DNA of 64,000 nucleotides from Aquabacter sp. L1I39 (GTDB lineage Bacteria > Pseudomonadota > Alphaproteobacteria > Rhizobiales > Xanthobacteraceae), in the NCBI RefSeq assembly GCF_017742835.1, contig NZ_CP072392.1:893388-957387 (forward strand). The letters are read 5' to 3'. The position numbers and the translations under genes are program-made. Below are positions 1 to 8,335 of this stretch, one piece after another (position 1 is the stretch's first letter; each line of letters opens with the position of its first letter). Below the pieces are notes generated by a model. That model saw only the letters and a list, made by a program, of their open reading frames with translations, was not told the DNA's origin and did no database searches.

Positions 1-1
1 G

Positions 2-946
2 GCCCTGGTGGAGGCGGTCATCGCGGCCCTCCATGCGCCCGCCGACTTTCCCATCGGCGAGAAGACGCTGGCCGAGGTCTTGCTGCGCGAGGTGAGCCTT
101 GGGGCGGCGCCCGATCCGCTCTTCACCCTCATTTCCTACGTCACCGGCGGCGCACGCAAGGCGGTGGCCAAGGCCTTGGCGGCGGGGGAGGATCCGGAGG
201 GGGATGCGGCCAGCCTCGACGTTCTGGCGGCGCTGGAGAAATTTCCCGGTATCCGGCCCGACCCGGAAGCCTTCATCGAGAGCCTCGATCCGCTCCAGCC
301 GCGCCTCTATTCCATCTCCTCCAGCCCGGCCGCCACACCCGGCCGGCTCTCGCTGACCGTGGATGCGGTGCGCTACGCCATCGGCGCGCGCACGCGGCTT
401 GGCGTGTGCTCCACCTTCCTCGGCGGCCGGGTGGCGCCGGGCGCGCGCCTGAAAGCCTATGTTCAGAAGGCCCACGGCTTCGGATTGCCCGACGATGCCA
501 GCCGTCCCGTCATCATGGTGGGTCCAGGCACGGGCATCGCGCCTTTCCGCGCCTTCCTGCATGAGCGCATGGCCACGCGCGCGCCAGGCAAGAACTGGCT
601 GTTCTTCGGCCACCAGCGCCGCGACACCGACTTTTTCTATGAAGATGAATTGTCGGGCCTTCAGGCCAGGGGCGTGCTTACGAAACTGGACTTGGCCTGG
701 TCCCGCGATGGCGGTGCCAAGGTGTATGTGCAGGACAAGATCCGCGCCGCTGGCCCTGAACTTTGGGCTTGGCTGAAGGAGGGCGCGCATTTCTATGTCT
801 GCGGCGATGCCAAGCGCATGGCCAAAGACGTGGAAAAGGCGGTGATGGACGTGGCGGGCGCGGTGGGCGGACTGTCGCCGGATCGGGCAACCGCTTTCCT
901 CGCCGACCTGAAAAAGGCCGGCCGCTACCAGGCCGACGTCTATTGA
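2..946 (+). CDS. CysJ-like diflavin reductase (sulfite reductase flavoprotein alpha type), 5' end missing
   Basis: The reading frame is already open at the first bases, so this is the C-terminal 314 residues of a longer protein. It shows the FAD/NADPH-binding half of the CysJ/cytochrome P450 reductase family: the RLYSISSSPA FAD motif near residue 102, the GPGTGIAPFRAFL NADPH-ribose motif near 177, FFGHQRRDTDFFYEDEL, a YVCGDAKRMAKDVE segment near 270 and the terminal aromatic residue (RYQADVY). Such proteins pass electrons from NADPH through FAD to FMN and then to a redox partner. It lies 72 bases upstream of nasA on the same strand, so I infer that it supplies electrons to nitrate reductase rather than to sulfite reductase. 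Whether a flavodoxin domain lies upstream, or a fusion to another enzyme, cannot be seen here. Confidence 0.9.
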   Translation, partial: ALVEAVIAALHAPADFPIGEKTLAEVLLREVSLGAAPDPLFTLISYVTGGARKAVAKALAAGEDPEGDAASLDVLAALEKFPGIRPDPEAFIESLDPLQPRLYSISSSPAATPGRLSLTVDAVRYAIGARTRLGVCSTFLGGRVAPGARLKAYVQKAHGFGLPDDASRPVIMVGPGTGIAPFRAFLHERMATRAPGKNWLFFGHQRRDTDFFYEDELSGLQARGVLTKLDLAWSRDGGAKVYVQDKIRAAGPELWAWLKEGAHFYVCGDAKRMAKDVEKAVMDVAGAVGGLSPDRATAFLADLKKAGRYQADVY

Positions 947-976
947 GGGGACGCGCATGGGCCGAAGAGGGGCAGC

Positions 977-995
977 GGCTGCGCCCAGCGCAGCC
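977..995 (+). other. Intra-operon hairpin between reductase and nasA
   Basis: Perfect inverted repeat with 8-bp arms, GGCTGCGC and GCGCAGCC, around a 3-base CCA loop, in the 72-base gap before nasA. There is no T-tract. It could stabilise or process the mRNA, or adjust nasA expression. It does not look like the two-stem, six-base-loop leader that ANTAR proteins such as NasT bind. Confidence 0.4.
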
Positions 996-1018
996 TTGGG
1001 CAGCACAGGGGTGAACCG

Positions 1019-3724
1019 ATGAATGCGCCGGTACGGAACCCTGCCGCCGTGCGCACCACGTGCCCTTATTGCGGGGTGGGCTGCGGCGTGGTGGCAACAC
1101 CGGAGCCCGCCGGCCCCGTCCATATCGAGGGCGACGCCGCCCATCCAGCCAATTTCGGCCGCCTCTGCTCCAAGGGCGCTGCACTCGGCGAGACGGTGAG
1201 CCACACGACGCGCCTGCTCACCCCCATGATGCGGGATGGCACCGGCACCTTTCAGCCGGCCGCCTGGGAGGTGGCGCTCGACCATATCGCGGCGGGCCTG
1301 CGCCAGACGCTGGAGCGCCACGGGCCGCAGGCCATCGCCTTCTATCTGTCCGGCCAGTTGCTGACCGAGGATTATTACGCCGCCAACAAGCTGGCCAAGG
1401 GCTTCCTCGGCACCGCCAATGTGGACACCAATTCCCGCCTGTGCATGGCTTCCTCGGTCGCCGGCCACAAGCGCGCCTTCGGCTCGGACACGGTGCCGGG
1501 TAGCTATGAGGACCTGGAAGAGGCGGACCTCATCATTCTGACCGGTTCCAACACCGCCTGGTGCCATCCGGTGCTGTACCGCCGCATGGCGGCGGCGCGA
1601 CAGCGGCGCGGCACCAAGCTGGTGGTGATCGACCCCCGCCGCACTTCGACCGGCGAAGAAGCCGATCTCTTCCTGCCCATCGCTCACGGAACGGATACGG
1701 TTCTGTTCAGCGGACTGCTGGTGCATCTGGCCGAAACGGGCGCGCTGGACGAAAGCTATATCGCCGCCCACACCACCGGCTTCACGGCCGCGCTGGAACA
1801 GGCCCGCCGCATCGCCCCCACTCTCGCCGCCATCGCCACGGCGACCGGCCTGTCCGAGGCGGACGTGGCGCGCTTCTTTGCGCTGTTCGCCGCGACCGAG
1901 CGAACGGTGATCTGCTATTCCCAAGGGGTGAACCAGTCGGCGCAGGGCACCGACAAGGTGAATGCCATCCTCAATTGCCACTTGGCCACCGGGCGCATCG
2001 GGCGACCGGGCATGGGGCCCTTCTCGCTCACCGGCCAGCCAAACGCCATGGGCGGGCGCGAGGTGGGTGGGCTGGCCAACCAGTTGGCCGCCCATATGGG
2101 CTTTTCGCCGGAAGAGGTGGACCGGGTCCGCCGCTTCTGGGATGCACCCGCCATGGCGCAGAAAGAGGGCCTCAAGGCGGTGGACATGTTCGCTGCCATC
2201 GCGCGCGGCGAGATCAAGGCGCTCTGGGTCATGGGCACCAATCCCGCCGTGAGCCAGCCACGTGCCGATGCGGCGCGTGCGGGGCTCTCCAGGCTCGACC
2301 TTTTCGTCGTCTCCGACAATGTGCGCCATACCGACACCATTGAGAGCGGCGCCCATATCCTGCTGCCCGCCGCCGCCTGGGGGGAAAAGGACGGCACCGT
2401 CACCAATTCCGAACGCCGCATCTCCCGCCAGCGCCCCTTCCTGCCCCGCCCGGCGGACGTGAAGCCCGATTGGTGGGCGCTCTCCGAAGTGGCCAAGCGT
2501 CTTGGCCATGGCGGCGCCTTCGCGTGGCGCGGCCCCGCCGATATTTTCCGCGAGCATGCGACCCTTTCCGGCTTCGAGAATGCGGGCACACGCGACTTCG
2601 ACATTTCCGGCCTCGCCGACCTCTCCGACGCCGCCTATGAGAGCCTCGCTCCGGTCCAATGGCCGCTTTTGCCCGGCGCGGAACGGGGCCGGGCGCGCCT
2701 GTTCGGCCAAGGCGGATTCTTTACGCCGGACCGCAAGGCCCGCTTCGTCTCCCCCGCCCCGCCGCGGGCCTCCTCCGCCACGGCAGACTTCCCGCTCCTT
2801 CTGAATACCGGACGCATCCGCGACCAGTGGCACACCATGACGCGGACCGGCCTCAGCCCCCGCCTCGCCCGCCACATGCCCGTGCCCTTCGTTGCGGTGA
2901 ACCCGGACGATGCGCGCGGCCTGGGCCTCGAGGATGGCGGCCTCGCCCGCCTGTCCACCGCGCACGGCACGGTGCGTCTCCAGGTGCGCGTGGACGCAGG
3001 GCAGGCCCTCGGCACCGTGTTCGCCCCCATCCATTGGAGTGCTGCCACCTGCTCCGACGGACGGGTCGGGCCGCTGGTGCAGGATGCGACCGATCCTTTC
3101 TCCGGCCAGCCGGACATGAAGGCGACGCCGGTCGCCCTAGCCCCCCTCCCCGCGCCGCAGGACGCGTTCCTCCTATCGCGCACCCCGCTCGACCTGCCGG
3201 AGGGCAGCTTTTGGGCGCGAGTGGCGCTCCATGGGGGGCAGGGCTGGAAGGTGCTGGCCGACCTCGATATCCGCGTGTGGCAGGCCTTCGGCCGCGCGCT
3301 CATCGCCGGGCGGGACCACGCGGAGCTGCAGGACCTGCCGGGGGGACATTACCGGTTGGCGGTGTTCGAGCCCGATGGGAGCCTCGCCCTCGCGCTCATG
3401 GCCGGCCCGCACGGCAGCGTGCCTGCCTGGGACACGCTGGTGCACCTGTTCGAGCATGGACCTGTCGCCGAAGCGGACCGCAAGGTGATCCTCTCCGGCC
3501 GGCACGGGGAGGGGGAAGCGGCCTCGGGGCCCCTGGTCTGTGCCTGCTTCGGCGTCGGCGCGGGCGCCATCTGCGCTGCCATCGAGGGCGGGGCGGCGAC
3601 GACTGAGGCGGTGGGCGCCCGACTGAAGGCGGGCACCAATTGCGGCTCCTGCCTGCCGGAAATCCGCCGTCTCATCGGCGCGGCGCCAGCACCGCCTGAG
3701 GAAGTGCTTACGTCCGCCGCATGA
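1019..3724 (+). CDS. nasA: Assimilatory nitrate reductase catalytic subunit, with C-terminal BFD [2Fe-2S] domain
   Basis: This 901-residue cytoplasmic molybdopterin oxidoreductase reduces nitrate to nitrite. The N-terminal Mo4Fe4S domain has C15, C18, C22 (CPYCGVGC) and C50 (LCSKG) for a [4Fe-4S] cluster. The molybdopterin body follows, with typical segments such as NTAWCHP, GTNPAVSQPRAD and the QWHTMTRTG dinucleotide-binding region. The last ~65 residues form a BFD-like domain with C841, C843, C875 and C878 (CAC...CGSC), giving an extra [2Fe-2S] relay seen in NasA/NarB-type enzymes that accept electrons from a flavoprotein. Length and domain order fit assimilatory NasA, with no Tat signal. 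The upstream diflavin reductase is the likely donor, and moaA for cofactor synthesis lies just beyond. Transcription probably ends at the hairpin at 3728-3761. Confidence 0.95.
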   Translation: MNAPVRNPAAVRTTCPYCGVGCGVVATPEPAGPVHIEGDAAHPANFGRLCSKGAALGETVSHTTRLLTPMMRDGTGTFQPAAWEVALDHIAAGLRQTLERHGPQAIAFYLSGQLLTEDYYAANKLAKGFLGTANVDTNSRLCMASSVAGHKRAFGSDTVPGSYEDLEEADLIILTGSNTAWCHPVLYRRMAAARQRRGTKLVVIDPRRTSTGEEADLFLPIAHGTDTVLFSGLLVHLAETGALDESYIAAHTTGFTAALEQARRIAPTLAAIATATGLSEADVARFFALFAATERTVICYSQGVNQSAQGTDKVNAILNCHLATGRIGRPGMGPFSLTGQPNAMGGREVGGLANQLAAHMGFSPEEVDRVRRFWDAPAMAQKEGLKAVDMFAAIARGEIKALWVMGTNPAVSQPRADAARAGLSRLDLFVVSDNVRHTDTIESGAHILLPAAAWGEKDGTVTNSERRISRQRPFLPRPADVKPDWWALSEVAKRLGHGGAFAWRGPADIFREHATLSGFENAGTRDFDISGLADLSDAAYESLAPVQWPLLPGAERGRARLFGQGGFFTPDRKARFVSPAPPRASSATADFPLLLNTGRIRDQWHTMTRTGLSPRLARHMPVPFVAVNPDDARGLGLEDGGLARLSTAHGTVRLQVRVDAGQALGTVFAPIHWSAATCSDGRVGPLVQDATDPFSGQPDMKATPVALAPLPAPQDAFLLSRTPLDLPEGSFWARVALHGGQGWKVLADLDIRVWQAFGRALIAGRDHAELQDLPGGHYRLAVFEPDGSLALALMAGPHGSVPAWDTLVHLFEHGPVAEADRKVILSGRHGEGEAASGPLVCACFGVGAGAICAAIEGGAATTEAVGARLKAGTNCGSCLPEIRRLIGAAPAPPEEVLTSAA

Positions 3725-3727
3725 CGG

Positions 3728-3761
3728 GGAAAAGGGTCAGCCCCGGCTGAGGCCCTTTTCC
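3728..3761. terminator. Bidirectional terminator between nasA and the DUF971 gene
   Basis: Long inverted repeat: GGAAAAGGG plus TCAGCC pairs with GGCTGA and CCCTTTTCC, about 15 base pairs with a two-base GG bulge and a 2-base loop. It sits between two convergent genes and contains the stop codon of the minus-strand gene. The TTTT run is inside the right arm, serving the nasA side, and the AAAA run in the left arm serves the opposite strand. Confidence 0.8.
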
Positions 3762-4138
3762 TTCAGCGCCTCCAGATAGGCGGCAAAGCGCTGTTCCTGT
3801 TCGAGGCCAAGCGTATAGAGCAGCACCCAGCTGTAGAGCCCGGTGGAATGCCCGTCATCGAACACGATGCGGACCGCATAACTGCCCACGGGATGAAGCT
3901 CGGCAATGCGTACCATGCGCTTGCCCGGCACCGTCACTTTCTCGTGCGGCGCGTGGCCCTGCACCTCCGCGGAGGGGCTCTCCACCCGCAGATACTCCGC
4001 CGGCAAGGTGAAGCTCGCGCCATCCTCGAAAGTGACCACCAAAGCGTGCTTTTCCTGCGCGACGCGCAGCTCGCTGGGCCAAGGATCGGAAGGGACGGCG
4101 GGGGCGGCAGAGGCTTGGCCGGACCCGTGCTCGGTCAT
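3737..4138 (-). CDS. DUF971 protein (GBBH-like N-terminal domain)
   Basis: Small cytoplasmic protein of about 133 residues made almost entirely of a DUF971 domain, the fold found at the N-terminus of gamma-butyrobetaine hydroxylase. Recognisable pieces are WPSELRVAQEKHALVVTFEDG, LPAEYLRVESPSAEVQGH and the tail VRIVFDDGHSTGLYSWVLLYTLG. I place the start at the ATG at 4138 (MTEHGSGQ), because GAGG lies nine bases upstream. A longer frame to 4294 has unlikely sequence, and an ATG at 4147 lacks spacing. The precise role is not known to me. Stand-alone DUF971 proteins are widespread in proteobacteria, and here the gene sits between nasA and moaA, which suggests but does not prove a link with molybdoenzyme or Fe-S metabolism. 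Confidence 0.85.
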   Translation of the reverse strand: MTEHGSGQASAAPAVPSDPWPSELRVAQEKHALVVTFEDGASFTLPAEYLRVESPSAEVQGHAPHEKVTVPGKRMVRIAELHPVGSYAVRIVFDDGHSTGLYSWVLLYTLGLEQEQRFAAYLEALKEKGLSRG

Positions 4139-4315
4139 GGGGGTCATCCTCGAACTGGCAGGCAGAGCACATGCTTCGCCCTTGGCGGGGGTGAGCGGTG
4201 ATAGCCGCCGAGCCGACCTCTCCTCAAGCAGGATCGCGCACCAGCCCCTACCCTTTCGGCTCAGGCATACGATATAACAGGGACAAGACCGCAAAAAGCC
4301 AGAGAGGAACGGTCA

Positions 4316-5380
4316 GTGAAGCGGATGGCACGGGACCTGAGCGACCGGAGCGGCGGAGCGGGCACTTTGCAGGGCCAATCCCTTGGCCCGCTGATGGACA
4401 CGTTCGGCCGCACCGTCAGCTATCTGCGCGTGTCGGTGACGGACCGCTGTGATTTTCGCTGCGTCTATTGCATGGCAGAGCACATGACCTTCCTGCCCAA
4501 GCAGGACCTGCTCTCGCTCGAAGAACTGGACCGGCTGTGCTCCGCCTTCGTGGAACGGGGCGTGCGCAAGCTGCGCCTCACCGGCGGCGAGCCCCTGGTG
4601 CGGCGGGACGTGATAACCCTCTTCCGTGCCCTCTCCCGGCACCTGGAGAGCGGAAAGCTGGAAGAGCTGACCCTAACCACCAACGGCTCCCAGCTCGGCC
4701 GCTATGCGGCGGACCTCGCCGCGTGCGGCGTGCGGCGGGTGAATGTCTCCATCGACACCCTCAATCCGGACAAGTTCCGGGAGGTGACGCGCTGGGGTGA
4801 CCTCGGCAAGGTGCTGGAAGGGATCCGCGCCGCCAAGGCTGCAGGCATCCATGTGAAGATCAATGCGGTGGCCCTGCGCGACGTGAACGAGCACGAGATC
4901 GCCTCGCTCATGGAATGGTGCCATGGCGAGGGCCACGACCTCTCCCTGATCGAGGTGATGCCGCTCGGCGAAGTGGGCGCGGAGCGGGTGGACCAATACC
5001 TGCCCCTGTCCGAGGTGCGCGCGAAGCTGGAGGAGCGCTTCACGCTGGAGGACATCCCCTACCGCACCGGCGGGCCCGCCCGCTATGTGGAGGTGAAGCA
5101 AACCGGCGGTCGGCTCGGCTTCATCACGCCCCTGACCCACAATTTCTGCGAGGGCTGCAACCGGGTGCGCGTCACCTGCACGGGCACGCTCTATATGTGC
5201 CTCGGCCAGGAGGATGCGGCGGACCTGCGGGCCCCGCTGCGCGCATCGGCGGATGACCAGCTTCTCCACGCTGCCATCGATGCCGCCATCTTCCGCAAGC
5301 CCAAGGGCCATGATTTCGTGATCGATCGCGGCACCCGCGCGCCGGCGGTCCACCGGCATATGAGCACCACGGGCGGCTAA
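4316..5380 (+). CDS. moaA: GTP 3',8-cyclase (molybdenum cofactor biosynthesis protein A)
   Basis: Radical SAM enzyme that converts GTP to 3',8-cyclo-7,8-dihydro-GTP, the first step of molybdopterin synthesis. The N-terminal SAM cluster is C45-x3-C49-x2-C52 (CDFRCVYC). The C-terminal substrate-binding cluster is C278, C281 and C295 ([12 protein letters not shown]...MC). The protein ends in the conserved Gly-Gly tail needed for activity in this family. The GTG start at 4316 is preceded by GAGAGGA at good spacing. An ATG at 4394 ([13 protein letters not shown]) matches the usual family N-terminus and would shorten the protein by 26 residues. The context next to nasA fits supply of cofactor to nitrate reductase, but it appears to have its own promoter because the preceding gene is on the other strand. 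Confidence 0.96.
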   Translation: MKRMARDLSDRSGGAGTLQGQSLGPLMDTFGRTVSYLRVSVTDRCDFRCVYCMAEHMTFLPKQDLLSLEELDRLCSAFVERGVRKLRLTGGEPLVRRDVITLFRALSRHLESGKLEELTLTTNGSQLGRYAADLAACGVRRVNVSIDTLNPDKFREVTRWGDLGKVLEGIRAAKAAGIHVKINAVALRDVNEHEIASLMEWCHGEGHDLSLIEVMPLGEVGAERVDQYLPLSEVRAKLEERFTLEDIPYRTGGPARYVEVKQTGGRLGFITPLTHNFCEGCNRVRVTCTGTLYMCLGQEDAADLRAPLRASADDQLLHAAIDAAIFRKPKGHDFVIDRGTRAPAVHRHMSTTGG

Positions 5381-5623
5381 GTCCTACCGCCTGTAACCCA
5401 GCCAAGTTTTCACGCTCCCGCAACGGTTTAACGACCTGTTCGGGATTGCGGCGCGCAGATGGCGGACCCATGCCGGAAGCGACGGGCTTGGCGCGACGAT
5501 CAGCCATTTACGCAACGGCGCGTCGTCATCAAATGGGTTAGAGACATTCTCGTTGGCTTCTTGCGCACCGTTGGGGTCCATCCCCACGGACAGCCTCAGC
5601 GCAGGCCGCAAGGAGACGTTCCG

Positions 5624-6583
5624 GTGACCCTCAGTCCTGTCATGCGCGGCATCGTGGCCATGGTCACGTCCATGGTGCTGTTCATGGGCAATGATACGTT
5701 CATGAAGCTGGCCACCGCCAAGCTTCCCGTTGCCGAGGTCATCGGCATTCGTTCCCTCATGGCGGGGGTGCTTCTCTTTGCGCTGCTGGTGGTCACCGGA
5801 GACATCCGGGATGTACACCATGCGTTCCGTCGCAAGGTCGCCATCCGCTCGGCGCTCGATTCCGCCACCACCTATACCTATGTGGTGGCGCTGGCGGTGC
5901 TGCCCATTTCCACCTCCACCACCATCTATATGGCCGCGCCCCTCATCACCACGGCGCTCGCCGTGCCCATGCTGGGCGAGACGGTCTCCTTCAAGCGCTG
6001 GTGCGCCATCATTGTCGGGTTTGCGGGCGCGGTGATCGTCACCCACCCCGATCCCAGCACCTTCGACATGCTGGCCCTGCTGCCGCTCCTGGCGGCGCTG
6101 TTCGGGTCCATCCGCGATATCGGCACGCGCTCCATCGCGTCTGCGGTGCCGGCCACCGTGATCTCCTTCTCCAGTTCGGTGGTGCTGTCGGTCACCGGGC
6201 TGCTCTTCGCCATCATGCATCCCTGGACCTGGCCGGACCTGACCTCGTTTCTCTATATGGCGGGGTCCGGCATCTGCTACGCGGCCGGCACGCTGTGTCT
6301 CGTCTACGCCTTCCGCAATGCGCCGGTGCGTGCGGTGTCGCCACTGCGCTATGTGCTGGTGCCGCTGGCGCTCGTGGTGGGCTATTTCGTGTTCGGCCAT
6401 ATGCCGGACGGCTGGGCAAGCGTCGGGGCGGTGCTGGTGGTGGGCGCGGGACTATATTCCATCCACCAGGAAGCGGTGCGCGGCCGGGCAGAGAACCGGG
6501 CGGCCCGGGCCTTGAACGAAGCCGCGGCCACCGGATGCGCCACTCCGCTCGCGAGCGCCATCACCCGGGCTCCGCCGCGCTGA
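5624..6583 (+). CDS. DMT-superfamily transporter (EamA type)
   Basis: Integral inner-membrane protein of about 319 residues with roughly ten hydrophobic segments arranged as two EamA repeats. The first repeat contains [30 protein letters not shown]; the second begins near the [23 protein letters not shown] segment and ends with [18 protein letters not shown]. The substrate cannot be told from sequence; relatives export amino acids, nucleosides or drugs. I start it at the GTG at 5624 because AAGGAG lies eight bases upstream; the open frame further upstream to 5459 reads as non-coding. It is convergent with the MarR-type gene that follows and shares no obvious operon with moaA. Confidence 0.85.
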   Translation: MTLSPVMRGIVAMVTSMVLFMGNDTFMKLATAKLPVAEVIGIRSLMAGVLLFALLVVTGDIRDVHHAFRRKVAIRSALDSATTYTYVVALAVLPISTSTTIYMAAPLITTALAVPMLGETVSFKRWCAIIVGFAGAVIVTHPDPSTFDMLALLPLLAALFGSIRDIGTRSIASAVPATVISFSSSVVLSVTGLLFAIMHPWTWPDLTSFLYMAGSGICYAAGTLCLVYAFRNAPVRAVSPLRYVLVPLALVVGYFVFGHMPDGWASVGAVLVVGAGLYSIHQEAVRGRAENRAARALNEAAATGCATPLASAITRAPPR

Positions 6584-6607
6584 TGCCCTGGAGTGGTCGA
6601 CCGCGCC

Positions 6608-7066
6608 TCAGGCCGGCCCGGTCTTCCCCTCGTCCCCCGTCCCCAGGGTCTCACGCAGAGCGACCAGTTCGTCCTTGAGCCGGACGAGGTCTTCCATGCG
6701 TCCGCCAGTGGCGGCAAAGATGCAGGGCGGCACATCCGCCGCCTTGGCCCGCAGGGCGCGGCCCGCCTCGGTGAGACTGACTCGCACCACCCGCTCATCC
6801 TTGGAATCCCGGAGGCGGTGCACCAGCCCGTTGGCCTCCAGGCGCTTGAGCAGAGGGGTGAGCGTCGAAGATTCGAGGAACAGACGCTCGCCGATCTCTC
6901 CCACCGTCTGCCCGTCCTTCTCCCACAGCACCACCATGGCCAAGTATTGGGGATAGGTCAGGCCCAGCTCGTCCAGCAGCGGCTTGTAGACGCGGTTGAA
7001 GGCGTGGTTCGCGGAATAGACGGCAAAGCAGAGAAAATCCGCCAGCCGCAAATGTTCATCGGCCAT
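6608..7066 (-). CDS. MarR-family regulator resembling OhrR (organic hydroperoxide sensor)
   Basis: Winged-helix DNA-binding protein of about 152 residues. The N-terminus, [42 protein letters not shown], is typical of OhrR, including the reactive cysteine (C13 with the start used here) that peroxides oxidise in that subfamily. The helix-turn-helix is [28 protein letters not shown] and the wing is [15 protein letters not shown]. The start at 7066 (MADEHLRL) has GAGGA eight bases upstream; the ATG five codons earlier is less well placed. No ohr hydroperoxide reductase gene is next to it, so its target is elsewhere or one of the neighbours. A candidate operator lies at 7123-7142. Confidence 0.88.
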   Translation of the reverse strand: MADEHLRLADFLCFAVYSANHAFNRVYKPLLDELGLTYPQYLAMVVLWEKDGQTVGEIGERLFLESSTLTPLLKRLEANGLVHRLRDSKDERVVRVSLTEAGRALRAKAADVPPCIFAATGGRMEDLVRLKDELVALRETLGTGDEGKTGPA

Positions 7067-7122
7067 CCGGCCATTCCTCATCCAGCTGCGGCGCCCTGAA
7101 GGTTTGCCGCCTTCCCCAATAT

Positions 7123-7142
7123 AGATCGCACACGACCGATCT
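7123..7142. promoter_or_regulatory. Candidate operator upstream of the MarR gene
   Basis: Inverted repeat AGATCG-8-CGATCT, 57 bases or more upstream of the MarR start. On the minus strand the adjoining TATATT could be a -10 element, so a bound protein would block the promoter. Suggestive only; it is not a known OhrR consensus that I can cite. Confidence 0.35.
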
Positions 7143-7213
7143 TCCAGTGGCCGCCTGACAGCTCGGCACGCAGCCGGCCAGCCACATGCAACCTTGACAG
7201 ATCCAACTCTCTC

Positions 7214-7247
7214 TGTACCATTTGGTACACTAACAACTATTTGGTAC
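7214..7247. promoter_or_regulatory. TetR-type operator, one full palindrome plus a half-site
   Basis: TGTACCA-TT-TGGTACA is a perfect 7-2-7 palindrome at 7214-7229, followed by a second TTTGGTAC half-site at 7240-7247. They lie 11-44 bases before the start of the NTF2-like gene, whose downstream partner is a TetR regulator of the LmrA/QacA-like group. I infer autorepression of the two-gene operon. Confidence 0.7.
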
Positions 7248-7257
7248 GGATTGCCTC

Positions 7258-7722
7258 ATGTCACGTCCCCCTTTTCCTCCCTTCACGCTCGAAACCGCCA
7301 AGCAGAAGGTGCGCATGGCGGAAGACGCCTGGAACCACCAGGACCCGGTGAAAGTCTCGCTCGCCTATAGCGAAGGCAGCATCTGGCGGAACCGTTCGGA
7401 CTTCTTCTCCGGCCGGGAGGCCATCGTCTCCTTCCTCACCACCAAGTGGGAAAAGGAGCTGGACTATCGCCTCATCAAGGAATTGTGGGCCTTCCACCAG
7501 AACCGCATTGCCGTGCGCTTCCAGTACGAGTACCGCACGGCTGAGGGCGCGTGGTTCCGCGCCTATGGCAATGAGAATTGGGAGTTCGACGAGGCCGGCT
7601 TGATGCGGTGGCGGCAGGCGAGCATCAATGATGTTTCGATCACGGCCGGCGAGCGCAAGTTCCTGTGGCCGAAGGGGCCGCGCCCCGCCGACCATCCCGG
7701 CCTCTCCGAACTTGGGCTTTGA
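7258..7722 (+). CDS. NTF2-like protein of the DUF1348 family
   Basis: Soluble protein of 154 residues belonging to the DUF1348 branch of the nuclear transport factor 2 / SnoaL fold. The diagnostic core is [26 protein letters not shown], then the [31 protein letters not shown] stretch, the [34 protein letters not shown] strand region and [11 protein letters not shown]. Members form a cone-shaped barrel that can bind or isomerise small hydrophobic molecules, but no reaction is established for this family as far as I know. The stop codon overlaps the start of the TetR gene (TGATG), so the two are translationally coupled. The palindromic operator just upstream suggests induction by the ligand of that regulator. 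Confidence 0.9.
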   Translation: MSRPPFPPFTLETAKQKVRMAEDAWNHQDPVKVSLAYSEGSIWRNRSDFFSGREAIVSFLTTKWEKELDYRLIKELWAFHQNRIAVRFQYEYRTAEGAWFRAYGNENWEFDEAGLMRWRQASINDVSITAGERKFLWPKGPRPADHPGLSELGL

Positions 7723-8291
7723 TGGCGCGCACCGTCCATGAACGTTCCGACGTGCTTCCCCTCCTCGGCGAGGTGTTCCGGGAGCACGGCTATGAAGGCG
7801 CCAGCCTGTCCGTGATCTCCGCGCGGACAGGCCTCGGCAAGGGCAGCCTCTATCACTTCTTCCCCGGCGGGAAGGAGGAGATGGCACAGGCGGTGCTCGC
7901 CCATATCGACGCCTGGTTCGAGACAGAGATCTTCGCGCCCTTGCGCACCGATCCGAACCCGGATGCCGCCATCGCCCATATGATCCGGGGGGTGGATGCC
8001 TATTTCCGCTCCGGCAATCGGGTGTGCCTCGTGGGCGTGTTCGCCCTGGTGGAGGCCCGCGATCGCTTCGCCCTGGCGGTGAAGGACTATTTCGCCCGCT
8101 GGACCGCCGCCCTGGCGGACGCGCTCACCCGCGCCGGCCGGCCGGCGGACATCGCCTTTGCGGATGCGGAAGAGGCGGTTCTCGCCATTCAGGGCGCGCT
8201 GGTGCTGGCCCGCGCGCTGGACGATGCGAACGTGTTCCGCCGTGCCATGGCGCGCATCGCGGAGAGATTGGGAGTGGCAAAGAGCCCTTAA
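7722..8291 (+). CDS. TetR-family repressor (LmrA/QacA-like C-terminal domain)
   Basis: Protein of 189 residues. The N-terminal helix-turn-helix reads LLGEVFREHGYEGASLSVISARTGLGKGSLYHFFPGGKEEMAQAVL, with the characteristic GKGSLYHFF recognition helix end. The C-terminal ligand-binding domain (SGNRVCLVGVFAL...FARWTAALADAL...EEAVLAIQGALVLARALDD) matches the TetR_C group found in LmrA/YxaF-like regulators. The ATG overlaps the upstream stop by one base, which is why the longer frame from 7665 is rejected. It most likely binds the TACC/GGTA palindrome at 7214-7247 and represses the pair. The ligand is unknown. Confidence 0.92.
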   Translation: MARTVHERSDVLPLLGEVFREHGYEGASLSVISARTGLGKGSLYHFFPGGKEEMAQAVLAHIDAWFETEIFAPLRTDPNPDAAIAHMIRGVDAYFRSGNRVCLVGVFALVEARDRFALAVKDYFARWTAALADALTRAGRPADIAFADAEEAVLAIQGALVLARALDDANVFRRAMARIAERLGVAKSP

Positions 8292-8335
8292 GGTTCCGCT
8301 TGCGATGGGCGGGTCCCTGATCCAGTCTCCGGCCC

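Noticed and set aside
5384..6400. A 338-codon minus-strand frame opposite the DMT transporter
   Set aside because: His/Gln/Arg-rich shadow; the plus strand shows ten hydrophobic helices and a good ribosome site.
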